The notes under the pieces were generated by a model. It ran no database searches and was not told the origin of the DNA. It saw nothing but the letters and a program-made list of their open reading frames with translations. From Kordiimonadaceae bacterium (GTDB taxonomy: Bacteria > Pseudomonadota > Alphaproteobacteria > Sphingomonadales > Emcibacteraceae), in NCBI GenBank assembly GCA_024236295.1, contig JACKKT010000002.1, positions 1 to 64,000 of the forward strand: DNA of 64,000 nt, written 5' to 3'. The position numbers were made by a program, and so were the translations under genes. The first letter of the stretch is position 1. Each line of letters begins with the position of its first letter. Shown one piece after another: positions 7,244 through 16,310 of the stretch.

Positions 7244-9049
7244 TCAGTTAATGCCGATAGTAAGGGCATCCATGCTTCTCGGATCAGCGGCACCATAATA
7301 ATATCCATCCTCATACATGATGGAATTGGTACTTCCCAATGTTCTTTCCCCGGCATTGAATTTATGGCCCATTGCTTTCAGAATATCGAGCGTATCCTGA
7401 CTGACACCACTTTCAATAGTGGTCATATCAGGCATCCACTGATGATTGATCCTGGCTTTACTTGAAGCCGCCGCCACATTCATATCAAATTCCAGAACGT
7501 TCATAACGGTCTGGAAAACGGTATTAATAATTGTTCCACCCCCTGGGCTCCCCGTAATCAGGAATGGAACACCATCTTTCAGAACAATTGTTGGTGTCAT
7601 AGAAGATCGGGGGCGTTTATGTGGTTCCTGTGCATTGGCCTTGCCACTAATATTACCGTTTTCATCAGGCTCATATGGAAGGGCATCAAAGTCATCCAAT
7701 TCGTTATTCAGTAAAATCCCTGTTCCAGTTGCCATAATACCGTTTCCGAAGCCAAAGTTCAGAGTATAGGTATTGCTGACAGCATTGCCCTCATTGTCCA
7801 TCACAGAGTAATGTGTGGTTTGCGGGCTTTCATATGGAAGGTCCTTGGTCGGGGCGACTTCAGAGCTGGCCCGGGCACGATCCATCGGAATTCGCGCACG
7901 CATTTCAGCGGCATATTTCTTGTCGATCAAGGCCGCAACCGGAATATCAAAGAATGCCGGGTCACCTGCATAAAGACTGCGGTCAGCATATGCCTGTCTC
8001 ATGGCTTCAATATAAAGGTGGAGGACTGCCGCGCTATTATGACCTTTTGCTTTAAGGTTATCATTTTCAAGCATGTTCATCATTTCAATCATATGAACCC
8101 CACCGGATGATGGAGGCGGCATTGTCACGATGTCATAGCCTTTATAGGTGCCCCTGACAGGTTCACGTTCGTAAACTTTATAGGCCGCCATATCATCCAT
8201 TGTGATAATACCGTCATTTGCCGCCATATCAGCGGCAATTTTTTCTGCAATTGATCCTGTATAAAAAGCGCTTGTCCCTTCATCCATAATCGCTTTTAAT
8301 GATACTGCAAGATCTTCCTGCTTTAATATTTCACCTGTGCGGTAATTGCTGCCGTCGGCCTTATAGAATACTTTTGAAGCGGCAGGATCAGCCCCCAGGC
8401 GTTCCTTACTCCTTGCCAGAGAAACTTCAAGCTGGGTATAAACCGGGAAACCTTCATGGGCCAGTTTATAGGCCGGCGCAATAACATCGGACAGGCTCAT
8501 AGTACCGTATTTCTCAACAGCCAATGCAAGTCCGGCAACTGTACCCGGCACACCTGATGATTTACGGCTGTATTTGGCGAGTGTCTGATTAACTTTGCCG
8601 TCTTCAACATAAAGATCATGTCTTGCCGCACCAGCGGACATTTCACGGTAATCAATGGCAATTTCCTTATTTTCCTTGGCAAGATGGATCACCATAAATC
8701 CGCCACCACCAATATTGCCGGCTTGCGGATAGGTAACAGCCATAGCAAAGCCAACTGCCGCAGCTGCATCAATCGCATTACCACCTTTTCTTAAAATATC
8801 AGCACCAATTTCTGTTGCAATGGATTCACGTGCACTGACCATGCCATGACGTCCAACAACGGGTACAAATCCATCTCTGGAACTGAATTCTGGAAGTTTA
8901 TACTCAGAATCCGAAACTCTCGGATAGCTGATTGCCGCCGATTTAACGGCCGCTTCATTACCGCCTCCGTCATTTTGCAGCATTGGATACATAAAGACCA
9001 ATGCACCGCCGACAATGGCGCCGAGCAAATATTTAATGCCATTACTCAT
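7244..9049 (-). CDS. ggt: Gamma-glutamyltransferase (membrane-anchored or exported), paralogue 2
   Basis: A 601-residue GGT with the full family pattern: 'GNIGGGGFM' in the large subunit, the nucleophile Thr at about residue 411 in Q-T-T-H-Y-S-V, then 'GTGILLNNELDDF' and 'SPGGGTII'. Unlike its neighbour it starts with a hydrophobic segment (residues 6-23) without a clear cleavage site, followed by a Gly/Asn linker. It is therefore probably an N-terminal signal anchor facing the periplasm. A second difference is an insertion 'PYEPDENGNISGKAN' after the dedicated active-site loop. Two GGTs side by side suggest different substrates or different localisation. Substrate preference cannot be read from sequence. 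Confidence 0.94.
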   Translation of the reverse strand: MSNGIKYLLGAIVGGALVFMYPMLQNDGGGNEAAVKSAAISYPRVSDSEYKLPEFSSRDGFVPVVGRHGMVSARESIATEIGADILRKGGNAIDAAAAVGFAMAVTYPQAGNIGGGGFMVIHLAKENKEIAIDYREMSAGAARHDLYVEDGKVNQTLAKYSRKSSGVPGTVAGLALAVEKYGTMSLSDVIAPAYKLAHEGFPVYTQLEVSLARSKERLGADPAASKVFYKADGSNYRTGEILKQEDLAVSLKAIMDEGTSAFYTGSIAEKIAADMAANDGIITMDDMAAYKVYEREPVRGTYKGYDIVTMPPPSSGGVHMIEMMNMLENDNLKAKGHNSAAVLHLYIEAMRQAYADRSLYAGDPAFFDIPVAALIDKKYAAEMRARIPMDRARASSEVAPTKDLPYESPQTTHYSVMDNEGNAVSNTYTLNFGFGNGIMATGTGILLNNELDDFDALPYEPDENGNISGKANAQEPHKRPRSSMTPTIVLKDGVPFLITGSPGGGTIINTVFQTVMNVLEFDMNVAAASSKARINHQWMPDMTTIESGVSQDTLDILKAMGHKFNAGERTLGSTNSIMYEDGYYYGAADPRSMDALTIGIN

Positions 9050-9145
9050 GAGGATTTCCTTTTCTCTTTCCCTAATAATTATTGCCTGCGAGCTTAATAT
9101 GAAAAACCGCAGGATGCAAATTATTATAAAAGAGAGAAAAAGCTT

Positions 9146-9607
9146 TTATTTTACCGGGGTCGCCATAATCCGGCGGCGCGTATTACGACGTGAGCGGCGT
9201 GGTTGCTGAACCTGATAGGCTTCAACACAATGACTGGCACAATAAGGGAATGTAGGCTGCGATGGCTTTCCGCAAAAATGAAAATTAGGCTCGCCCGGAT
9301 GACCGATCGGCCATTTACACATACTTTCGGTAAGATCAAGAATGGTCACTTTCCCTGAAGAAGGGGTTGATTTAACTTTTTCCTTCTTGTTGGTCGGCGC
9401 TGCTTTTTTCTTGGACGTCGCTGCTGCACGTTTGGCAGGATCTGCTTTTACCGGTGACGGACGAGAAGCTAGCCCCATACGGTGTGCTTTTCCAATCACC
9501 GCATTTCTTGTTACACCTTCGGCAAGTTCCTTGGCTATTTGGCTCGCGCTTAACCCTTTGTCCCAAAGTTCACGGAGTTTCTCAACGCGATCATCTGTCC
9601 AAGCCAT
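9146..9607 (-). CDS. gcrA: GcrA cell-cycle regulator
   Basis: A 153-residue protein beginning M-A-W-T-D-D-R-V-E-K-L-R-E-L-W, the hallmark N-terminus of GcrA, with the helix-turn-helix segment 'GVTRNAVIGKAHRMGL'. A Lys/Ala-rich linker (about residues 50-85) leads to the C-terminal domain with C-K-W-P-I-G-H-P and two further cysteine pairs (F-H-F-C-G, F-P-Y-C-A-S-H-C). GcrA is an alphaproteobacterial factor that binds sigma70-RNA polymerase and activates promoters with methylated GANTC sites during S phase. It is divergently oriented to the ABC permease gene. Its presence is the strongest taxonomic marker in the window. Confidence 0.95.
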   Translation of the reverse strand: MAWTDDRVEKLRELWDKGLSASQIAKELAEGVTRNAVIGKAHRMGLASRPSPVKADPAKRAAATSKKKAAPTNKKEKVKSTPSSGKVTILDLTESMCKWPIGHPGEPNFHFCGKPSQPTFPYCASHCVEAYQVQQPRRSRRNTRRRIMATPVK

Positions 9608-9782
9608 CTTTTGTCCTTAATTGTTTCCATTAAAGTGGTATTTATAGCATAAATGTCAATTAATACCATGCAAATTCCAAGGCTATTTAATCTTCTCAGG
9701 CCAATACGTCAAGATGAGATTGCGCTTGCCCACAATTTTATCCTATAAGAAGTTCAATCAATTTCAATCTCAAGGAACGAAT

Positions 9783-10598
9783 ATGGCAATTACTGATAAT
9801 CCCATAAATGAATTTGGAACCAAACGATTAGGATCTTTTAACTGGTCCGGGTTTCGCACACTTTATGAGAAGGAAGTAAGGCGCTATTGCAAGGTATTTG
9901 GCCAAACAGTTGGAGCGCCTGTGGTGACCACGCTTATGTTCATGATGATCTTTACCCTTGCCCTTGGCGGGACGGGTCGTTATATCGGTGACATTCCGTA
10001 TGCCACTTTCCTCGCTCCCGGGCTTATCATTATGTCCATTCTTCAAAACAGCTTTGCCAATACCTCCTCTTCGATAATCGGCTCAAAAATGCAGGGTAAT
10101 ATTGTCGACATTCTGCTGGCCCCCATTGGGGCAAAGGAAATATCCCTTGGCTATGCGCTGGGCGGTATCACACGTGGACTTATGGTTGGCGTTTTTGTTA
10201 TGACAGCAATGTTTTTTATGGCTGATATCTCTTTCAACCATATTTGGGCTATTCTTTATTTCAGTGTTTCCGGCGCCATGATGTTATCGCTTCTGGGAAC
10301 AATGACCGGAATATGGGGACAACGTTTTGACCAGACATCCGCCATAAATAATTTTGTCATTATGCCACTGTCGTTTTTATCAGGTACATTTTATTCCATT
10401 GAACGGCTGAGCGGCATTTGGTTTTCCATCAGTCAGCTAAATCCGTTCTTTTACCTGATTGACGGTTTCAGATACGGCTTTACCGGGCAGGCTGAGGCCA
10501 ACCCGATGATTGGTGTCATTTACATTCTGGCACTGAATATTATACTCTGGTTTATCACTTACAAAATGTTTAAAAGCGGCTATAAACTAAGAGCATAG
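9783..10598 (+). CDS. ABC-2 type transporter permease
   Basis: A 271-residue membrane protein with the ABC-2 permease layout: cytoplasmic N-terminus with an amphipathic helix ending 'LYEKEVRRYCKVFGQTV', six predicted membrane spans from residue about 40, and the conserved 'PLSFLSGTFYSIERL' followed by 'LNPFFYLIDGFRYGF' near the C-terminus (YadH-like). The start at 9783 has an AAGGA site 8 bp upstream and removes a non-conserved extension of 23 residues. Such permeases need a separate ATPase subunit, usually encoded next door, but none is present on either side here. It must use an ATPase encoded elsewhere. Substrate unknown; YadGH-like and drug or polysaccharide exporters share this fold. Confidence 0.85.
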   Translation: MAITDNPINEFGTKRLGSFNWSGFRTLYEKEVRRYCKVFGQTVGAPVVTTLMFMMIFTLALGGTGRYIGDIPYATFLAPGLIIMSILQNSFANTSSSIIGSKMQGNIVDILLAPIGAKEISLGYALGGITRGLMVGVFVMTAMFFMADISFNHIWAILYFSVSGAMMLSLLGTMTGIWGQRFDQTSAINNFVIMPLSFLSGTFYSIERLSGIWFSISQLNPFFYLIDGFRYGFTGQAEANPMIGVIYILALNIILWFITYKMFKSGYKLRA

Positions 10599-10679
10599 CC
10601 CAGATAAGTATTTTTTACTTGAAACTTTGCCCGTTAAGGACAATATTCGCGTTTTTCCCGGTGAACTGGAGGGTTTAGG

Positions 10680-11918
10680 ATGAAAAACAGTCAGGACAAC
10701 AACCAAGATCAAAGCATTATATCGCCAATATTGCCAACATATGCCCGTATGGATGTTGGTTTCGTCCGAGGCTCAGGTTCACGTCTTTATGATAAAAATG
10801 ATAATGAATATCTTGATTTCGGTAGCGGTATTGCCGTTAACTGCCTGGGCCATTGCCATCCAAAACTGGTAAAGGCCTTGTCGGATCAAGCAGGCAAGCT
10901 TTGGCATACCTCAAATATATATGAAATTCCGGGCCAGGAAAAACTGGCCAAAAGGCTTAGTAACCTTACTTTTGCCGACAGTATGTTTTTTACAAACTCA
11001 GGCGCGGAAGCGGTGGAATGTGCCATTAAAATGGCAAGACGTTACCATAACGCAACTGGCCACCCGGAACGCTACAGGATCATTTCATTCGAAGGCAGCT
11101 TCCATGGACGCACACTGGCAACTATTGCAGCCGGAGGCTCAGAAAAACTGACCAAAGGCTTCGGTCCCAAAGTTGATGGCTTTGATGTCATTAAATTTTA
11201 CCGCAACATGAAAAAGGTAGAAGATCATATTACCGAAGAAACCGCTGCCATTATGATTGAACCAATTCAGGGCGAAGGCGGCATTCGCCCTGTTTCTACG
11301 GAGAACCTGCAAATACTCCGTGAACTGGCGGATAAACATGGAATTTTGCTCATTTATGATGAAATTCAATGCGGAGTTGGTCGTACAGGAAAACTTTTCT
11401 GCCATGAATATGCGGGTGTAACGCCAGATATAATGCCAATTGCCAAAGGGATCGGCGGCGGGTTTCCCTTGGGAGCCTGTCTTGCCACTGAAAAAGTTGC
11501 ACAATATATGACGGTCGGCACTCATGGGTCTACTTATGGCGGCAATCCGATGGCAATGGCAATGGGTAATGCAGTTCTTGATGTCCTGGTGGAAGAAAAT
11601 ATTCTCGAAAATGTCACAAAAATGTCAGATAAGTTGCGTATTGAATTAATGAAATTGAAGAAAAAATACCCTGAAATAATTGAAATGGTCAGGGGGTTTG
11701 GCCTGATGATGGGCTTAAAATTACATATTGAGCCAAGGGATTTTGTCGTCCAGGCATTTAAAAACAAATTGCTGCTGGTTGGTGGCGGTGAAAATACAGT
11801 CAGGATTTTACCACCCCTTAATATTAAGGCAGAAGATATTGATGATGCTATTAAACTTCTGGATAAAACCTGCGCGCAGCTCTTAAAAAGAATGAGTAAC
11901 CCCGGCGATAAAAAATGA
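10680..11918 (+). CDS. argD: Acetylornithine/succinyldiaminopimelate aminotransferase
   Basis: A 412-residue class-III PLP aminotransferase. Visible motifs are 'LDFGSGIAVNCLGHCHP', 'FFTNSGAEAVECAIKMAR', 'EGSFHGRTLAT', 'IEPIQGEGGI', 'LIYDEIQCGVGRTG' and the PLP lysine in 'MPIAKGIGGGFPLG'. It converts N-acetylglutamate semialdehyde to N-acetylornithine in arginine synthesis. A GGAGG site lies just upstream of the ATG. Its stop overlaps the argF start (ATGA), and argF overlaps hslO in the same way, giving a translationally coupled argD-argF-hslO operon, an order common in alphaproteobacteria. The neighbourhood favours ArgD over related class-III enzymes. Confidence 0.95.
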   Translation: MKNSQDNNQDQSIISPILPTYARMDVGFVRGSGSRLYDKNDNEYLDFGSGIAVNCLGHCHPKLVKALSDQAGKLWHTSNIYEIPGQEKLAKRLSNLTFADSMFFTNSGAEAVECAIKMARRYHNATGHPERYRIISFEGSFHGRTLATIAAGGSEKLTKGFGPKVDGFDVIKFYRNMKKVEDHITEETAAIMIEPIQGEGGIRPVSTENLQILRELADKHGILLIYDEIQCGVGRTGKLFCHEYAGVTPDIMPIAKGIGGGFPLGACLATEKVAQYMTVGTHGSTYGGNPMAMAMGNAVLDVLVEENILENVTKMSDKLRIELMKLKKKYPEIIEMVRGFGLMMGLKLHIEPRDFVVQAFKNKLLLVGGGENTVRILPPLNIKAEDIDDAIKLLDKTCAQLLKRMSNPGDKK

Positions 11919-12871
11919 CAGACTATAATTTAAAAAAAAACCATCGGCATTTTATTGATATTTCGTCGCTATCCAAAAGCGACTGCCGGGAAATTATTGA
12001 AATTGCCAAAAAGCTGAAAGCGGAAGCCAAAAAACAGGACAGCAACGGCTTTGTTCATCCGGATGCCCCGCTTAAAGGGCAGGCACTGGCTATGATTTTT
12101 GAAAAACCAAGCACGCGAACACGCGTTTCATTTGAAATGGCCATGCACCAGCTTGGTGGAAAAGCTGTGGTTCTTCAGGGTAATGATATGCAGCTGGGTC
12201 GCGGCGAAAGTATTTCTGACACGGCAAAAGTTCTGTCCGGCTTTGTAGATGCGATCATGCTGCGGGCCAATAGCCATGAAGCTCTGCTGGAAATGGCCGA
12301 AACATCACGCGTGCCGATTATCAACGCCCTGACCAATTTTTCGCATCCCTGCCAGATTATGGCTGATGTTCTTACCTTTGAGGAACATTCAGGATCAATA
12401 ACGGGCAAAAAAATTGCCTGGTCAGGGGACGGCAATAATGTTGCTGTTTCCTGGATACACGCGGCAGTGATGTTTGATTGCGAACTTGCCCTTGCCTGCC
12501 CGAAAGAATATTCGCCACTGGAACAGGTTATGGGATGGGCAAGAAACAATGGTGGTAAAATTACCCTGACCGAAAGCCCGAAAGAAGCCATTAAAAATGC
12601 TGACTGCGTCATTACCGATACATTCATCTCCATGGGCGATGATAATGCGGAAGAAAGGCTTCGTGATCTCGCCCCTTATCAGGTAAACGCTGATCTCATG
12701 AATACGGCTAAGAAATCAGCCATCTTCATGCACTGTCTGCCAGCTCACCGTGATGAGGAGGTCACCGCCGATGTTATTGATGGCCCACAATCCGTGATCT
12801 GGGATGAGGCGGAAAACCGCCTGCATATTCAAAAAGCAATTCTAATGTGGTGCTTCGGAAAGTCGCTATGA
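11915..12871 (+). CDS. argF: Ornithine carbamoyltransferase
   Basis: A 318-residue transcarbamylase with the carbamoyl-phosphate site 'STRTRVSFEMAMHQLGG', the 'SHPCQIMADVLTF' segment, the ornithine loop containing 'DTFISMGDD', and the catalytic 'HCLPAHRDEEV'. It makes citrulline from ornithine and carbamoyl phosphate in the cytoplasm. The start shares an ATGA with the argD stop and its own stop shares an ATGA with hslO. Length and motifs are those of anabolic enzymes. Confidence 0.96.
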   Translation: MTDYNLKKNHRHFIDISSLSKSDCREIIEIAKKLKAEAKKQDSNGFVHPDAPLKGQALAMIFEKPSTRTRVSFEMAMHQLGGKAVVLQGNDMQLGRGESISDTAKVLSGFVDAIMLRANSHEALLEMAETSRVPIINALTNFSHPCQIMADVLTFEEHSGSITGKKIAWSGDGNNVAVSWIHAAVMFDCELALACPKEYSPLEQVMGWARNNGGKITLTESPKEAIKNADCVITDTFISMGDDNAEERLRDLAPYQVNADLMNTAKKSAIFMHCLPAHRDEEVTADVIDGPQSVIWDEAENRLHIQKAILMWCFGKSL

Positions 12872-13782
12872 GCGAGGAAAATGCATTTCCCCTGTTTGAA
12901 GACAGCTGTCTTCCCTTTCAGATAGAAAATCAGGATATAAAAGGCCGCGTAGTCCGACTTGGCAGATCGGTTAATGACATTCTCAGCAAACATAATTATC
13001 CCGATCATGTAAGCAAACTTTTGGGTGAAACCCTTGCCTTCACCGCATTGATCGGATCATTGATGAAATATGAAGGGATACTGACCACCCAGCTTAAAGG
13101 CAGTGGACCATTTCGGGTTATGGTCAGCGACTTTATGAAGGAAACGGAAAACAGCATCGGCAATATTCGCGGTTATGCGGCGTTTGATAATGTGATGAGC
13201 GATAGTGATACGCTCACCGATATGTTTGGTGAAGGCGGCTATCTTGCCATCACCATTGATCAGGGCAAATTCATGGAACGCTACCAGGGCATCGTCAAAC
13301 TGGAGGGAGAAACCATTACTGAGGCCGCCGAAGAATATTTCAGAAGTTCAGAGCAGCTACCGACAAAAGTGATGCTTACTTGCGAAAAGGATGAGGAAGG
13401 AAATTGGCAGGCCGGGGCCATTATGATCCAGCATTTTGCCAGAAGCGCTGTTGGCGAGCAAAGCCGCGACCAGGAAGAAACGGAAGATCACTGGAACACC
13501 GCTTCAATTTTACTCGGCAGCCTTAAAAAGTCCGAACTTCTGGACCAGAACCTGTCCTTACAAAACCTGCTGATCCGTCTTTATCATGAAAGCGGCGTTC
13601 GTATATTTGATCATACCGATGTTGCGGCCGGCTGTCGTTGTTCGGAAGAAAAAATTAGAACGGCCCTTTCAAGCCTGGATATGCAGGAGCTTCAGGATGT
13701 GGCCGATGACGGCATCATCACTGTCACCTGCGATTTCTGCACCAAGAATCACAAGTTCGAACTTGCCAAATTAATGCATTAA
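12868..13782 (+). CDS. hslO: Hsp33 redox-activated chaperone
   Basis: A 304-residue protein with the Hsp33 fold and the zinc/redox switch at the C-terminus: C-R-C-S then C-D-F-C, separated by about 30 residues. The cysteines bind zinc when reduced; on oxidation they form disulfides and turn the protein into a holdase for unfolding proteins. The start at 12868 overlaps the argF stop (ATGA); a longer frame begins inside argF and is not needed. It is convergent with the next gene, with only 9 bp between the two stop codons. Coupling to arginine genes is conserved synteny in alphaproteobacteria. Confidence 0.94.
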   Translation: MSEENAFPLFEDSCLPFQIENQDIKGRVVRLGRSVNDILSKHNYPDHVSKLLGETLAFTALIGSLMKYEGILTTQLKGSGPFRVMVSDFMKETENSIGNIRGYAAFDNVMSDSDTLTDMFGEGGYLAITIDQGKFMERYQGIVKLEGETITEAAEEYFRSSEQLPTKVMLTCEKDEEGNWQAGAIMIQHFARSAVGEQSRDQEETEDHWNTASILLGSLKKSELLDQNLSLQNLLIRLYHESGVRIFDHTDVAAGCRCSEEKIRTALSSLDMQELQDVADDGIITVTCDFCTKNHKFELAKLMH

Positions 13783-13791
13783 TGGCCTTAA

Positions 13792-15078
13792 TTATCCTGT
13801 CTTGCTGAACACCTTATCAATAGCCGAGAGTGCCTGATCAGCGTTATCCATACTAAATATCAATGGTGGCCTTATTTTCAGGCAATTATTATAACGACCA
13901 GTATAGCCCATCAGCACACCTTCATCCTTGAGCAGTGTGGTGATATGGCGGAGTTTAGCATCACTCATCGGTGTTTTGCTCGCCGGGTCAGAAACCAGAT
14001 CAAGCCCCCAGAACAGCCCTGCACCCTGAATATTACCAATGATACTGTATTTATCAGCCAATTTTTCAAGTCCCGATTTTAAATAAGCGCCAACATCCGT
14101 CACATTTTTAAGCAATTTACGTTCATCAATTTCATCAATCACCGCTGACGCAACAGCGGCGGAGACAGGATTGCCGCCGAAGGTATTGAAATAGCGGTCA
14201 TTTTCTGAAAATTTACGGGCTATTTCGCGCGTCGTCACAATTGCTGCAACAGGGTGCCCTGCCCCCATTGGCTTGCCTACGGTGACAATATCCGGCATAA
14301 CGCCGTAACGTTCAAAACCCCACCAATAGTTCCCGAGGCGGCAATAACCTGCCTGTACCTCATCACAGATTACAAGGCCACCAGCTGCCCTGACCTTATC
14401 GGCAATTTTTTGTGCATAATCACCGGGTGGGATCAGGATGCCATTTGAATCAAATGATAAATCAAGCATAGCCGCTGCCAGTGATATACCTTTTCCAGCA
14501 AGTTTTGCGATGGCCTTGTCAACTTCACCTGCATAAAGGGTCGCCATTTCTCCATAATCCTTACCCGCATGGGGGCCACGGTATGTGTTTGGCGGCTCAA
14601 ACGTTTCAAGCCAGTCAAACTGGCCAAAATTTTTGCGGCGCTGGTCCATGGCCCCAATCACCATCGAATTGCCGTGATAGGCGGCATCGGTGACAATCAC
14701 CCCTTTATTGCCGCTGACACATCGTGCCATTTGTAATGCCAGGTCATTGGCCTCGGTCCCGGTACAGACAAAAAAACAGGTATCCAGTTTATCAGGGAAT
14801 TTCGCTGCCAGCTTTTCAGCGAGAGCCACAACATTTTCATGGATATAACGGGTATGGGTGTTCAGTGTCGAAGCCTGATCGCATAGGGCTTTGACTACTT
14901 TCGGGTTACAATGACCGACCGAGACCACATTATTATAACAATCAAGATATTTCCTGCCTGTTTCGTCATAAAGCCAAACACCGTCCCCCTTCACCACATT
15001 GAGCGGCTCATCGTAAAAATGGGCGTAAGTTGGGCTTAGTGCTTTTTTCCGTCGTTGCCAGAGGGCATCATTGGTCAT
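13792..15078 (-). CDS. Class-III PLP enzyme of the phospho-lyase type (ETNPPL/PHYKPL-like)
   Basis: A 428-residue class-III aminotransferase-fold protein most like the AGXT2L1/AGXT2L2 phospho-lyases (ethanolamine-phosphate or 5-phosphohydroxylysine phospho-lyase). Shared segments include 'YLDCYNNVVSVGHCNP', 'LNTHTRYIHENVV', 'CTGTEANDLALQMAR', 'YHGNSMVIGAM', T-Y-R-G-P, 'ICDEVQAGYCRLGNYWWGF', the PLP lysine in 'VTVGKPMGAGHPVA' and 'RYFNTFGGNPVS'. These enzymes eliminate phosphate and ammonia from a phosphorylated amino alcohol. The start at 15078 follows an AAGGAA site at about 7 bp. The gene overlaps the end of an APH-type kinase gene, which could supply the phosphorylated substrate. The precise substrate is not determined by sequence; a plain aminotransferase cannot be excluded. 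Confidence 0.78.
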   Translation of the reverse strand: MTNDALWQRRKKALSPTYAHFYDEPLNVVKGDGVWLYDETGRKYLDCYNNVVSVGHCNPKVVKALCDQASTLNTHTRYIHENVVALAEKLAAKFPDKLDTCFFVCTGTEANDLALQMARCVSGNKGVIVTDAAYHGNSMVIGAMDQRRKNFGQFDWLETFEPPNTYRGPHAGKDYGEMATLYAGEVDKAIAKLAGKGISLAAAMLDLSFDSNGILIPPGDYAQKIADKVRAAGGLVICDEVQAGYCRLGNYWWGFERYGVMPDIVTVGKPMGAGHPVAAIVTTREIARKFSENDRYFNTFGGNPVSAAVASAVIDEIDERKLLKNVTDVGAYLKSGLEKLADKYSIIGNIQGAGLFWGLDLVSDPASKTPMSDAKLRHITTLLKDEGVLMGYTGRYNNCLKIRPPLIFSMDNADQALSAIDKVFSKTG

Positions 15079-16144
15079 TGACATTTCCTTTTTCATTGGC
15101 TTCGTGAAAGACACGGGTTAATTCACTCTGATCAAGGGCAATCAGATTTTCAAACATTTTTACCAGTCTTGGATAACCCATCTTCAGGTCAGTTTTATTA
15201 CGGTCATTATTTTTAATGCGAAAATCCATCAGCTGTAGGGTCAGTGCCGCCCTCAGCATCAGCAGATCATAAAGAAGCTCGATTTCTTCAGAATAAAGCG
15301 GGAATGATCGGCAAAAGCCTTCAAGATAAAGACCGCCATATTTTAAAGGATCATCGGTCAGGCCGACAAAGCGGGTCAGCGGTATGGCCGCATCCTGAAT
15401 AACCGGCGCATGGACAATATCGCCAAAATCAATAAGACCTTTAAATCCGCTTTCTGATATGAGCATATTGCCATCATGGGCATCATTATGAATAGTCTGT
15501 TTACGGAAACTGTTCAATTTAGGCAGAACAGTATGTTCAAAATGATCCAGATGCGGCAGCACCAGCCGTTCAACATCACCAAATCGGCTGGACTTTAATA
15601 TCGGGCTTAATACTACACCTCGGCTGATATCCCACGGCATAAAATGTCCTTGAGATGCGTGGGAAAAATCAGTCAGTGCATCGCATAAGTCCCCCTGAAA
15701 TTTTCCCGCTTCATAAATAATGTTTTCAGGTGGGTGCTTCTGATAACCAAAAGGCACTCCATCAACATAACTAAGTAGCCGCATGACAAAAACCTGCCCT
15801 TCATCATCCCGGATTAGGGCAAAATTATTCCCCTCCACTGTCATGATATTGCGCGGGATATTTAATGTGGGTGCTTTTCGTTCAACATGGTTCAGCACGC
15901 TGATCTGATAATCTATGACTGCCCTGTCTTCATGACGGCTGGCAACTTTAAGAACATATTTATGACCATCCGGTGTAGTGATTTGATGGTTCTGGTCTCG
16001 CTCGCCGGCAAGCGGCTTTAAAACACCGGTCAGGCCATAATATTTTTCAAGTTGGTCAGAAAGAAAGTTCACCGCAAAAGTCGGCGGATCAAATTTTAAA
16101 TCATTGGCATTAAATGAAGCATTCTGCATGGATAAGCCATACAA
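15068..16144 (-). CDS. APH-family small-molecule kinase (hydroxylysine-kinase-like)
   Basis: A 358-residue phosphotransferase with an aminoglycoside-phosphotransferase/choline-kinase fold: the ATP-binding beta hairpin with Lys in 'KYVLKVASR', the catalytic loop 'IHNDAHDGNML' and the metal-binding 'GLIDFGDIVHAP'. Enzymes of this sort include homoserine, choline, ethanolamine and hydroxylysine kinases. The overlap with the downstream phospho-lyase-like gene (11 bp) mirrors the functional pair hydroxylysine kinase plus phosphohydroxylysine phospho-lyase known in animals. That suggests catabolism of a hydroxylated amino acid or amino alcohol. Neither the ATG at 16144 nor the one at 16129 has a good ribosome-binding site, so the start may be 15 bp shorter. 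Substrate is an inference from context. Confidence 0.78.
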   Translation of the reverse strand: MYGLSMQNASFNANDLKFDPPTFAVNFLSDQLEKYYGLTGVLKPLAGERDQNHQITTPDGHKYVLKVASRHEDRAVIDYQISVLNHVERKAPTLNIPRNIMTVEGNNFALIRDDEGQVFVMRLLSYVDGVPFGYQKHPPENIIYEAGKFQGDLCDALTDFSHASQGHFMPWDISRGVVLSPILKSSRFGDVERLVLPHLDHFEHTVLPKLNSFRKQTIHNDAHDGNMLISESGFKGLIDFGDIVHAPVIQDAAIPLTRFVGLTDDPLKYGGLYLEGFCRSFPLYSEEIELLYDLLMLRAALTLQLMDFRIKNNDRNKTDLKMGYPRLVKMFENLIALDQSELTRVFHEANEKGNVNDQ

Positions 16145-16205
16145 TAAAATACGGGGCGCCAGAAGATTATTTTTTGATTTTTATGAAAATCATTCCTCAG
16201 AAATT

Positions 16206-16227
16206 CTGATCACATTTTTGTGATCAG
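16206..16227. promoter_or_regulatory. Perfect inverted repeat in a divergent promoter region
   Basis: A 9-bp perfect dyad (CTGATCACA, 4-nt T loop, TGTGATCAG) lies between the divergent kinase (start 16144 or 16129) and cytochrome (start 16311) genes. There is no T-run after it, so an operator is more likely than a terminator. Its core ATCAC-N6-GTGAT recurs at 2396-2411. Confidence 0.4.
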
Positions 16228-16310
16228 GAAATGATTGCTATAAAAACCACCAATAGAATGATATGGTTTTAGCCAACACCATCACAAAAATAATTAAAAG
16301 GGTAGGAACC

